Counted from the stretch's first letter, positions 1 through 6,312 are shown. The stretch: 12,016 nt of DNA from Spirochaetales bacterium (GCA_016930895.1 JAFGFV010000577.1:1-12016); one strand, 5' to 3'. The notes: generated by a model from the letters alone, not told the origin. Program-made: numbers and translations.

Positions 1-53
1 CCGGGTCCCGGATTGCCCGAGCAGCCTCCGTCGGTATAGATCCTCGTGCTCAT
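1..53 (-). CDS. rnhA: Ribonuclease HI, N-terminal fragment (cut by window edge)
   Basis: Only the first 17 codons are inside the window. They read MSTRIYTDGGCSGNPGP, which is the strand-1 signature of RNase HI (YTDGxCxGNPGPGG). The aspartate at residue 8 is the first of the DEDD metal-binding residues. The enzyme cleaves the RNA strand of RNA-DNA hybrids in the cytoplasm and removes R-loops and primer remnants. The ATG lies 2 bp after the stop of the upstream membrane kinase-like gene, and the purine-rich GGAGG and GAGGTGAGG upstream lie inside that gene, so the two are probably translationally coupled as the last visible step of the operon. The rest of the protein is off the left edge, so its integrity cannot be judged. 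Confidence 0.9.
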   Translation of the reverse strand, partial: MSTRIYTDGGCSGNPGP

Positions 54-55
54 CC

Positions 56-2239
56 TCACCTCGCCTCCGGAGTCTCCGGGGGGTCATCCTGCCCTGCGGG
101 CAGGAGCACCTCCGCCCGGGTCCCGCCGCGCCCGCGGGACTCCAGTCGGAGCGAGCCTCCGTTCCTTTCGACGATAAGCCGGCAGAGATACAGCCCCAAC
201 CCGTCGTGACCGCGTTTGGTGGAAAAGAAGGGCTCGAAGGCCCTGCCGAGAGTCCGGGAGTCTATCCCCGTGCCGGAGTCCTCGACCACGATGGCCACGC
301 CGTCCTTCCGCGCCTCCACCTTCAGTGCGATCCCGATCTCCGGCGGCGTCAGGGACTCGACGGCGTTCTGCGCGATGTGGACCAGAACCTGCAGGATCTC
401 CTCAGGATGGCAGAGCACGCTGGCGCGGACGGGAACGGGCGTTTCCACCTCCAGCTCCGGGAATCGCCTGCGGATCTCCGTCCGCACCGCGGCCAGGAAG
501 TGGGCCGCGTTGACCCGAGCGGGAGCGGGTGCATGAGGACCGATCATTTGCGTGAGCTTGCGCAGGAACTCCCGTATCTCCGCCGCATCTTCGAGCGACT
601 GCGTCAGGAGCCGTTCCAGCGCAGCCAGCTCTTCGGGGTCGTCCCGGCCTTCGGGGTTCACGGGGCCTCCCGGGTCTGCCAACTCTTCCGGGCTTCCCCA
701 CCCGCCACCGCCTGACACCCGGTCTCCCGGCGAGAGCGGTCCCAGGTGCCTGCGAGCCTGGCCAACCGCCGCAACGATCCTCGCTGCCGGGGCCTCGATC
801 CTCGAGGCGATCCCCCGGAGCATCCCGCGGATCTCCGGAAAGGCACGCTCGCGGAACGACCGCCGGCTCTCGCGGGATAGCTGTTCCAACGCAAGCTCCA
901 GCTCCCGGTTGCGGGCCTCGAGCCTCACGGAATACGGGACTCCACGCTCGCGGTGACGGCGAAAGAACAGCCGATCCACGAGAGCCGAAAGCCCGTAACG
1001 CACCGGCACCAGAACCAGGAACAGAAGCGTGGTGACCAGGAAGGCCGCCATCCGGTCCGGGATTCCGTAATTGGATACGAACAGCCGCTCCGCCGGTTCG
1101 TACAGGACGGTGAACAACCCGAGGAGCAGCAGCACGAGCACGGCATACACGGCATAGCGGCCCAGGAAGAACCTGAGGTTGAACACCCGCCGCCGCAGGA
1201 GCCCCACGAGAAAGAACAACGGTACGAAGGCCAGAAACAGATTCGCGAAGCTGCCCATGCTGATCCGCAGGCCCGGCGGCTCCCCCAGGATGAGGGGAAG
1301 CTGGTCCAGGAAGAAATAGGGCGGGATGGCAATCAGGAAACCCGCCAGGATCCACTCGATCTGGCGTTTCTCCTGACCGCTGGCCAACCGGAGATACGCA
1401 CCGATCAGGAGCATCGCGTACAGACCGAAGGCAATCCCGTCGGACACGTTGCCCAGCTGGCCGAGGAACCGGTAACGCGACAGCCAGAGGTCGGCCCCGG
1501 TGGAGGCCCAGCGGGCAAAGTAGTGCAGGCGCGCGACGGTAAACAGCAGGTAGGCGCCCAGGATGACCGCGATCAGGATCAGCCGCAGCGCCCGGCTGCC
1601 CCTGGGCCTGGGAAAATACAGCGCAAAGAAGACCATGAGCCACGCGGTCAGCTTGCCGAAGTGGACCAGGAGATTCGCCAGGCGGTTTTCGTAGTAGAAG
1701 GGCTTGACCGCCGTGAACACCAGGTAGAACAGGGCAGCCAGGGCGATCAGAACGGAAGCCGTGTCTTCGCTCCGGTGAATGACCAGGTAGAACGCAGTAA
1801 AGGCGAGGGCGGCGCAGAAGACCAGGGAGAACAGCCAGTCGGGCCGCGTCAAGGTGAACACCGGCTGGATGCTCAACTCGAGCCGCTGCGACCCGTTGCG
1901 CAACACCTCCACCACCACGGGCCCGAAATCCCGGACCGCGGCGTCGGCCTCCACGAGGTCCCGGACCGTGCGGACCCGCACTCCGTCGACCGCCAGGATC
2001 TGGTCCTGGTTGGGGCGCAGGCCCGCCGCCACGGCGGGAGAAAACGGGGTCTTGGGCGCAAACAGAAGTCTCCCGTCACGGGCCACCGCTTCGGGGAAGT
2101 TCACCACAAGCCCGGTGTTGGGCTTGGCCAGGTAACGGACGAAATAGACCCCCGCCACTGCCGACAGCAGGAGGCAGGCGGCAAGCAGGACCACGAACCG
2201 CCACCGAAGACGGGGCAGGCGGACCCACCTGGACGCCAT
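56..2239 (-). CDS. PDZ/multi-TM sensor histidine kinase-like protein lacking the H-box histidine
   Basis: The protein has 727 residues from the ATG at 2239. I prefer this start because AGGAG lies 7 nt upstream; the in-frame ATG at 2254 would overlap the preceding stop as ATGA and add 5 residues. Visible parts: TM helix 15-37; an extracytoplasmic PDZ-like domain about 43-127 (SPAVAAGLRP, ILAVDGVRV); about nine more hydrophobic segments between 134 and 415; a charged probable coiled coil about 433-463; a DHp-like region about 464-565; and a complete-looking HATPase_c domain about 580-715. The ATPase domain has N-box HIAQNAVESL (621-630), G1 VEDSGTGID (652-660), F-box FEPFFSTK (668-675) and G2 GLGLYL (680-685), as in NtrB-like kinases. 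The DHp H-box reads GIASRIEAP where the family has GxAHEINNP, so Ser479 and Arg480 replace His and Glu. It may be an ATP-binding pseudokinase. Ligand and partner are unknown. Confidence 0.85.
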   Translation of the reverse strand: MASRWVRLPRLRWRFVVLLAACLLLSAVAGVYFVRYLAKPNTGLVVNFPEAVARDGRLLFAPKTPFSPAVAAGLRPNQDQILAVDGVRVRTVRDLVEADAAVRDFGPVVVEVLRNGSQRLELSIQPVFTLTRPDWLFSLVFCAALAFTAFYLVIHRSEDTASVLIALAALFYLVFTAVKPFYYENRLANLLVHFGKLTAWLMVFFALYFPRPRGSRALRLILIAVILGAYLLFTVARLHYFARWASTGADLWLSRYRFLGQLGNVSDGIAFGLYAMLLIGAYLRLASGQEKRQIEWILAGFLIAIPPYFFLDQLPLILGEPPGLRISMGSFANLFLAFVPLFFLVGLLRRRVFNLRFFLGRYAVYAVLVLLLLGLFTVLYEPAERLFVSNYGIPDRMAAFLVTTLLFLVLVPVRYGLSALVDRLFFRRHRERGVPYSVRLEARNRELELALEQLSRESRRSFRERAFPEIRGMLRGIASRIEAPAARIVAAVGQARRHLGPLSPGDRVSGGGGWGSPEELADPGGPVNPEGRDDPEELAALERLLTQSLEDAAEIREFLRKLTQMIGPHAPAPARVNAAHFLAAVRTEIRRRFPELEVETPVPVRASVLCHPEEILQVLVHIAQNAVESLTPPEIGIALKVEARKDGVAIVVEDSGTGIDSRTLGRAFEPFFSTKRGHDGLGLYLCRLIVERNGGSLRLESRGRGGTRAEVLLPAGQDDPPETPEAR

Positions 2240-2246
2240 CCCGCCG

Positions 2247-2251
2247 CTCCT
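2247..2251 (-). promoter_or_regulatory. Ribosome binding site deciding the kinase-like gene start
   Basis: AGGAG sits 7 nt upstream of the ATG at 2239, and its first base is the last base of the preceding gene's TGA stop. The alternative ATG at 2254 has only a G-run directly against it. This favours the shorter start, although ATGA coupling at 2254 remains possible. Confidence 0.5.
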
Positions 2252-3267
2252 CATCCCCCGTGGACGGGTAGGCGCATCTTCAGGATCTTTCGGCCCTCGA
2301 ACGTCCCGGCATCGCTAAAAAAATCCTGCAGCACCGGAGGACCGTGCTTGACGACCTCCTGGGTCACGCACACCTCCCCGGGGGACGCGTACTGCTGTCC
2401 CAGATGGAACACGGAGTTCAGGCTGTCCGAAACGGTCCGACCCGTGTTGGCTTCGTCATACACCAGGTTCCCCAGATGCATGGCAACCCGGAAGGAGAGG
2501 AAATTGGGGAAATGAGAGCTCTCGATGTCATAGAAGTGCCTAAAGAGCATGAGCCGGAACAGGCAGGTCACGGCATGGCTGCCGTCGCGGCTGAAGGGGA
2601 ACAGCACGATCCCGCCGAAGCGGAACCAGGTCCACAACCTGCCCTGGTAGGGCCTCACGAAGCCCTCCAGGTAGGTGCGGAACGAGGCCAGCGCGACAGA
2701 CAGGTTGTCCGCCCCGTACTTCTTCTCCATCAGCTCCTTGCCGTCCAGCTCGATGAACATCAGATAGAAGCTGTACTCCCCGCCCGCGCGGATCTCCGAC
2801 CAGTCCGCAGGCGATTCGCACCCGGCCGCGACCCTGCCGCCCGCGGCCTGCCCGCCCGCGGGCCGGCCGGCATCCGCGCTGAGCGCCCCCAGACCGGCCC
2901 GCTCGGCGTAGGCCTGGACCCTGCGGAGCCGCTCCGCCGTGATTCCCTCGCGCAAAGCCGCCTTGCCCACGTAGTCCACGGCCCCCTCGTGAAAGGCCTT
3001 GGCGGCATCCTCCATCGCTCCCGCAGGATCCACCAGGGCCCAGGCCAGGTTCCCGTAGCGGCTGAGCAAGCGCTGATGCTCCCGGAGCCTCCCGGCCGTC
3101 AGGCCGGAAACATCCAGATAACACAGCGCGGGGCCGTGGACGGAGCGGACAGCGTCGCGGAAATCCCTCCAAGGCAGGATCCGCACGCCGCTCACGAGCC
3201 TGCTGCGCCGGCTGAGCTTGAAGCTTGAGACGGTCTTCGGGCTGTCGCTGACGATCAGGATTTCCAC
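2251..3267 (-). CDS. Response-regulator-like/class III cyclase-like fusion, probably catalytically inactive
   Basis: The protein has 338 residues and starts at GTG 3267, 4 bp after the preceding stop. Residues 1-125 look like a receiver domain: strand 1 ILIVSDSP with Asp8, CYLDVSG with Asp52 at the phosphoacceptor position, and DYVGKA with Lys102. The acidic pair is reduced to one Asp, and the usual Thr/Ser after strand 4 is missing. A Gly/Ala-rich linker covers about 126-155. Residues 160-335 align along their length with the cyclase domain of the upstream neighbour (for example GRLWTW against GRVWSW). The two metal-binding aspartates, however, are Glu173 and Phe217, in FRFGG where active enzymes have GDG. 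I infer a regulatory or partner subunit, not a free-standing cyclase. The product has no obvious membrane segment. The assignment to class III rests on pattern and on the paralogous neighbour. Confidence 0.7.
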   Translation of the reverse strand: MEILIVSDSPKTVSSFKLSRRSRLVSGVRILPWRDFRDAVRSVHGPALCYLDVSGLTAGRLREHQRLLSRYGNLAWALVDPAGAMEDAAKAFHEGAVDYVGKAALREGITAERLRRVQAYAERAGLGALSADAGRPAGGQAAGGRVAAGCESPADWSEIRAGGEYSFYLMFIELDGKELMEKKYGADNLSVALASFRTYLEGFVRPYQGRLWTWFRFGGIVLFPFSRDGSHAVTCLFRLMLFRHFYDIESSHFPNFLSFRVAMHLGNLVYDEANTGRTVSDSLNSVFHLGQQYASPGEVCVTQEVVKHGPPVLQDFFSDAGTFEGRKILKMRLPVHGG

Positions 3268-3271
3268 CGTC

Positions 3272-4189
3272 TCATTCCCAACTCAATCGGTAGCGGTGCA
3301 GGGACTGGTGCCTGGAGATGCGCACGGGGCGAAAGAACTGCTCGAGCTTGTTGCCCAGGTCCGAGTAGACCCGCGAAGAGATCACGAGGGTGTCAGGTTC
3401 CGCGTGCTGGCTCTCCATCGCCTCCAGCCGCCGAAGCGTGTCGCTGCGCAGGTCATCGTAGCGACCGCAAAAATGGCACGGCCCTGCGTGGACCGCCGCC
3501 CTGACCCGCAGCGGTTCGGGAAGGGGGGGCGTCAAGAGGTTGTAGACGAAGAGCTCCAGCAGGAGCTCCATGCCCGCCAGAGCCGCCTGCGCGTTCTTGT
3601 TGCCCAGGTAGAACGCGGCCACCCCCCCGTCGCCTTCCCAGCTCCAGACCCGGCCTTCCCGTTTGCCCACGACGGCCGAGAACAGCCCGCGCACGTCGGC
3701 ATAGGCCTTCTGGACTTGAGCTTTGGAATACTTGCGCACCATCTGGGAGTTGCCGACGATGTCGACGGCCAGGAAGCTCAGGTCGTAGGTCGTCCCTTCG
3801 CGCAGAACTCCCCACCCCTTGGTCTTGCGGCTGCTCTCCCCCTCCATGAAGAGCCCGTACTCTTCCTTGAACACGAGGCCCAGGCCCTCCAGCTCCTTGA
3901 TGATCTGGGGCAGGAGGCGGATGGAGAGGCTGCGCCCCATCAGGCCGTTTCGGTCGACCTCGATCAGCAGCTCGGTGAATCGCCGAAGGTAGCCTTCCTT
4001 TACCACGTCCAGGGTGATCTGCCGGGCCCCGTCGATCTGGGGGATCGGGATGTTCGGAGGGAATCCCGAGCGCTCGTACAGGTCGTAGCCCGGGATCACT
4101 CGGGCCGCCAGCTTCTCCATGAGGCGGACCTCCATGGACTCGGCAAGCGCACGGGTCAGGTAGCTCTGCAAACGGACGCTGACCCTCAC
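3272..4189 (-). CDS. Class III adenylate/guanylate cyclase-like protein
   Basis: The protein has 305 residues from a GTG at 4189 that overlaps the thioesterase stop as GTGA, with GGAG 8 nt upstream. The reading frame stays open further upstream, but that stretch lies inside the thioesterase gene and is low-complexity. The N-terminal about 130 residues are charged, probably helical and unrecognised (LRRFTELLIEVDRNG, LLPQIIKELEGLGLVF). Residues about 135-300 form a class III cyclase homology domain: LAVDIVG with Asp143 and WEGDGG with Asp187, the two metal ligands, then VHAGPC (233-238) and a segment SDTLRRLE (249-256) matching the family's VNxAxRLE. There Arg254 is kept and Asp250 replaces the usual Asn. 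The enzyme would make cAMP or cGMP from the triphosphate. Substrate choice cannot be read, and activity may need pairing with the adjacent degenerate paralogue. No membrane segment is visible. Confidence 0.75.
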   Translation of the reverse strand: MRVSVRLQSYLTRALAESMEVRLMEKLAARVIPGYDLYERSGFPPNIPIPQIDGARQITLDVVKEGYLRRFTELLIEVDRNGLMGRSLSIRLLPQIIKELEGLGLVFKEEYGLFMEGESSRKTKGWGVLREGTTYDLSFLAVDIVGNSQMVRKYSKAQVQKAYADVRGLFSAVVGKREGRVWSWEGDGGVAAFYLGNKNAQAALAGMELLLELFVYNLLTPPLPEPLRVRAAVHAGPCHFCGRYDDLRSDTLRRLEAMESQHAEPDTLVISSRVYSDLGNKLEQFFRPVRISRHQSLHRYRLSWE

Positions 4190-4578
4190 GGCTCCAACTC
4201 CGGGATGTCCAGCTGCGGTGGCAGCTTGACGGGCCTCCCCTCCTGGTTGACGCAGGCCCACGTCACTTCCGCCTCCGCCACGAGGTGCTCGCCGCGGTAG
4301 AGTTTTTGGCTGAACACGACCTTGATCTTGTGCTTGGCCAGCGGCGCTGTCACGATGCGCAGGGTGTCGTCCCACATGACGGGCGTCTTGTACTCGATGG
4401 CGATCCTGACGACCACCAGGCCGTACCCGCTGGCCCGTAGAGCGCTGTAGCTGATACCCGCGGCCTTCATGAACTCGAGGCGCGCGAACTCCAGGTAGTT
4501 CAGATATGTGGCGTTATTGACGTGACCGTAGCTGTCGCACTCGTACGAGCGCGCTCTCAGGGTGCATTCGTGCTGCAT
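4186..4578 (-). CDS. 4HBT hotdog-fold acyl-CoA thioesterase
   Basis: The protein has 130 residues, the usual length for the YbgC/FadM-like 4-hydroxybenzoyl-CoA thioesterase family. The N-terminal motif CDSYGHVNNATYLNYLE (residues 14-30) is the family signature, with catalytic Asp15 and the GHVNN turn (18-22). The tyrosine-rich helix, IEYKTPVMWDDTLRI and SQKLYRGEHLVAEAEVTWACVN complete the hotdog fold. These enzymes hydrolyse acyl-CoA or acyl-ACP thioesters in the cytosol, usually as tetramers; the acyl chain cannot be predicted. It is the first gene of the minus-strand operon. The ATG is only about 5 nt from the predicted transcription start, with no Shine-Dalgarno sequence, and the family signature begins where expected, so leaderless translation is likely. 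Why it heads a signalling operon is unknown. Confidence 0.9.
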   Translation of the reverse strand: MQHECTLRARSYECDSYGHVNNATYLNYLEFARLEFMKAAGISYSALRASGYGLVVVRIAIEYKTPVMWDDTLRIVTAPLAKHKIKVVFSQKLYRGEHLVAEAEVTWACVNQEGRPVKLPPQLDIPELEP

Positions 4579-4589
4579 GGCCGGGGCAA

Positions 4590-4618
4590 ATTGTACGGAC
4601 TCCGCCGACCGTGGTCAA
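4590..4618 (-). promoter_or_regulatory. Sigma-70-type promoter of the thioesterase-cyclase-kinase operon
   Basis: Read on the minus strand, TTGACC (4618-4613) and TACAAT (4595-4590) are separated by exactly 17 bp. The predicted start near 4583-4585 leaves a leader of about 5-7 nt before the ATG at 4578. Confidence 0.75.
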
Positions 4619-4672
4619 GGACAGCGGGCTCCACAGGACGAGCGCAGGTTAGGCGCGCAGCGTCTCGAATCC

Positions 4673-4701
4673 TTGACACGATGGGGAGCGGTTGGTATAG
4701 T
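4673..4701 (+). promoter_or_regulatory. Sigma-70-type promoter of the tRNA gene
   Basis: TTGACA (4673-4678) is followed after 17 bp by TATAGT (4696-4701), a near-consensus promoter. The start would fall near 4708, giving a short 5' leader before the mature tRNA end at 4726. It lies back to back with the operon promoter; the two -35 boxes are 54 bp apart. Confidence 0.85.
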
Positions 4702-4725
4702 GCACGAAATCCTACGTGTTCGAAT

Positions 4726-4798
4726 GGCGGCGTAGCTCAGTTGGTAGAGCAAGCGGCTCATATCCGCTGGGTCAGGGGTTCAAATCCCTTCGCCGCTA
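4726..4798 (+). tRNA. tRNA-Met (anticodon CAU), elongator type
   Basis: The 73-nt cloverleaf is complete. The acceptor stem is GGCGGCG/CGCCGCT with a terminal G1-U72 wobble. The D-arm is GCTC/GAGC with an AGTTGGTA loop. The anticodon arm is AGCGG-CTCATAT-CCGCT, with CAT at positions 34-36. The variable loop is GGGTC, and the T-arm AGGGG-TTCAAAT-CCCTT has one G-U pair. The discriminator base is A and CCA is not encoded. The normal first pair and the absence of three G-C pairs in the anticodon stem exclude the initiator. The acceptor stem closely resembles the Bacillus elongator tRNA-Met from memory; a lysidine-modified tRNA-Ile(CAU) is the alternative. The 3' end overlaps the glycerate kinase stop on the other strand. 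Confidence 0.95.
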
Positions 4799-6267
4799 TT
4801 TTTTTTCACCAGCGTCAACATCAGGTCACAGACATTCGTATTGGTCGCGCCGGTCTTGAGCAGCCCGCCGACGAACTCGAAGAAGTGGTAGGCGTCATTG
4901 CGGCGCAGGTAGCTCTCCGAGGCCAAGCCGCAGCCGCGGGCCCTGCGGGCGAGCTCGAGGGAGGCGAAGGCCCCCGCCGCGTCGGTGGGGCCGTCGTTTC
5001 CGTCCGTGGAGGCCGCCAGGAAATGCACCGCCTCGGCCTCAGGGCCGCCGCCCTCCAGCTCGAGCAGGAAGGCGAGGGCCATCTCCTGGTTGCGGCCACC
5101 CAGACCCTTCCCATGGAGCGTCACCGTGGTCTCTCCCCCTGCCAGCACGCAGCACGGCCTCCGGGCCAGGTTTCCACGGCGCGCCTGGTCCAGGGCCACG
5201 GCCGCGAGCACTTTCGCCACCTCGCGGGCCTCGCCAACGATCCTCGAGCTCAGCACCACCGGGTGGTACCCGAGCTCCTCTGACCGCCGGGCGGCTGCGT
5301 GGAGAGCGGTGTAGTTCGTCCCCAGGAACAGGTTGGCGACCCCCGCAAACACCTCGCTCCCCGGCTTGGGGGTCTCTTCCACTTCCCCCGCGGCCCCCAG
5401 CTCCAGCACCTCGTTCACGCGCCTGGGAAGGCGGCGCTGGATGTCGTAGCGCCGGACCACCTCGAGCGCGTCGGCGTAGGTGGTAACATCCGCCACGGTG
5501 AGCCCGGAGGCGATCGTGTCCAGGCGGTCGCCCACGACGTCCGAAAGGACCAGGTTGACCGATGCGGCGGGGTACAGGAGTCCGGCGAGCCGCCCCCCCT
5601 GAAGGCGGGAGAGGTGCTTGCGGATGCAGTTGATCTCCTGAATGGAAGCCCCGCAGGCGAGCAGCAGTTCGGTTGTCTCCCGGAGGTCCTCGAGGCTCAG
5701 CCGCCGCAGCTTCCCGGCGCTGCGGTACTCCAGCGGGGCGGGCAGGAGCGCCGATCCCCCGCCCGAAATCAGGCCGATGACCAGGGTCTGCCGGTCAGCT
5801 TCCCGGGCCAGTTCTTCCAGGCGGGCGGCCGCCGCCAGCCCGGCCGCATCCGGCACGGGGTGTCCAGCCTCCACGATTTCAATGCGTCGGGGAGCGGGTG
5901 CGCCGGCCACCGGGGTGTGCCCGTACTTGACCGCCACGATGCCCCGCTCGATCCGCTCTCCCAGCATCGCCTCCAGGCCGGCAGCCATGGGCGCCCCGGC
6001 CTTGCCGGCCCCGATCACCCACACGCGGCGGAAGCGATCCAGGTCCACGACGGTCGCCGCTTCGGCTGCACCGCCGGTGCTCTGGGCAGCCGCACCGCCG
6101 GTGCTCTTCGCGGCTGCACCGCCGGTGGCGCGGCTGTGGATCGCAAGGCTTCGACCGTCGAAGCTCACCTGAGCGCGGATGAGCTGCAGCGGGTCGACCG
6201 CTTGCACTCCGGACAGGAAGATCTCGCGCAGCTGCGCGTAAGGGTCTGTGACCGCATCGGAACTCAT
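4780..6267 (-). CDS. gck: Glycerate 2-kinase (DUF4147/MOFRL family)
   Basis: The protein has 495 residues from the ATG at 6267, which starts MSSDAVTDPY with GGGAG 12 nt upstream. A further in-frame ATG at 6354 would add 29 atypical residues and run through the promoter. Family motifs occur in order: GAGKA (86-90), ISGGGSALL (167-175), IRKHLSRLQGG (215-225), LSDVVGD (241-247), GGETTVTLHGKGLGGRNQE (377-395), TDGNDGPTDAAGA (421-433) and GATNTNVCDL (473-482). The enzyme phosphorylates D-glycerate at C2 using ATP, giving 2-phosphoglycerate for lower glycolysis, for example from serine or glyoxylate breakdown. Two oddities: residues 48-71 are an in-frame 8-residue tandem repeat absent from the normal fold, and the last codons run through a T-run into the antisense of the tRNA. 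Confidence 0.93.
   Translation of the reverse strand: MSSDAVTDPYAQLREIFLSGVQAVDPLQLIRAQVSFDGRSLAIHSRATGGAAAKSTGGAAAQSTGGAAEAATVVDLDRFRRVWVIGAGKAGAPMAAGLEAMLGERIERGIVAVKYGHTPVAGAPAPRRIEIVEAGHPVPDAAGLAAAARLEELAREADRQTLVIGLISGGGSALLPAPLEYRSAGKLRRLSLEDLRETTELLLACGASIQEINCIRKHLSRLQGGRLAGLLYPAASVNLVLSDVVGDRLDTIASGLTVADVTTYADALEVVRRYDIQRRLPRRVNEVLELGAAGEVEETPKPGSEVFAGVANLFLGTNYTALHAAARRSEELGYHPVVLSSRIVGEAREVAKVLAAVALDQARRGNLARRPCCVLAGGETTVTLHGKGLGGRNQEMALAFLLELEGGGPEAEAVHFLAASTDGNDGPTDAAGAFASLELARRARGCGLASESYLRRNDAYHFFEFVGGLLKTGATNTNVCDLMLTLVKKNSGEGI
4799..4806 (+). terminator. T-run directly after the tRNA, possible terminator
   Basis: Eight consecutive T residues follow the discriminator base at once. 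There is no separate hairpin; the acceptor and T-arm helices of the tRNA itself could serve as the stem. The same bases encode Lys-Lys near the end of the glycerate kinase on the other strand. Confidence 0.4.
6065..6130. repeat. 24-bp tandem repeat (about 2.75 copies) inside the glycerate kinase gene
   Basis: Units start at 6065, 6089 and 6113. Each contains the core GCACCGCCGGTG and a variable tail; the third is partial. On the coding strand they encode TGGAAAKS, TGGAAAQS and TGGAAEAA. The period is a multiple of three, so copy-number change would keep the frame. Confidence 0.85.
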
Positions 6268-6312
6268 GACGCCGGCGTTCTCCCGTCGCTCTGGATTTTT
6301 GCGTGCGACTGT

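Noticed and set aside
402..1643. A 413-codon open frame in another minus-strand frame inside the kinase-like gene
   Set aside because: Arg/Pro/Gly-rich low-complexity product; the main frame carries clear HATPase motifs and membrane segments.
953..2515. A long open frame (520 codons) on the plus strand, antisense to the kinase-like gene
   Set aside because: It is Gln/Arg/His/Pro-rich without domains or a ribosome binding site, and it spans a junction of two well-supported minus-strand genes. This is typical of an antisense shadow in GC-rich DNA.
4190..4375. Upstream extension of the cyclase-like gene to a start at 4375
   Set aside because: The added 62 residues are low-complexity, lie inside the thioesterase gene and lack a ribosome binding site, whereas GTG 4189 has the GTGA overlap and GGAG 8 nt upstream.
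4726..4798. Initiator tRNA-fMet or tRNA-Ile(CAU) instead of elongator tRNA-Met
   Set aside because: There is no C1-A72 mismatch and no three G-C pairs in the anticodon stem, so not initiator. The acceptor stem resembles elongator Met; Ile(CAU) is less likely but not fully excluded.
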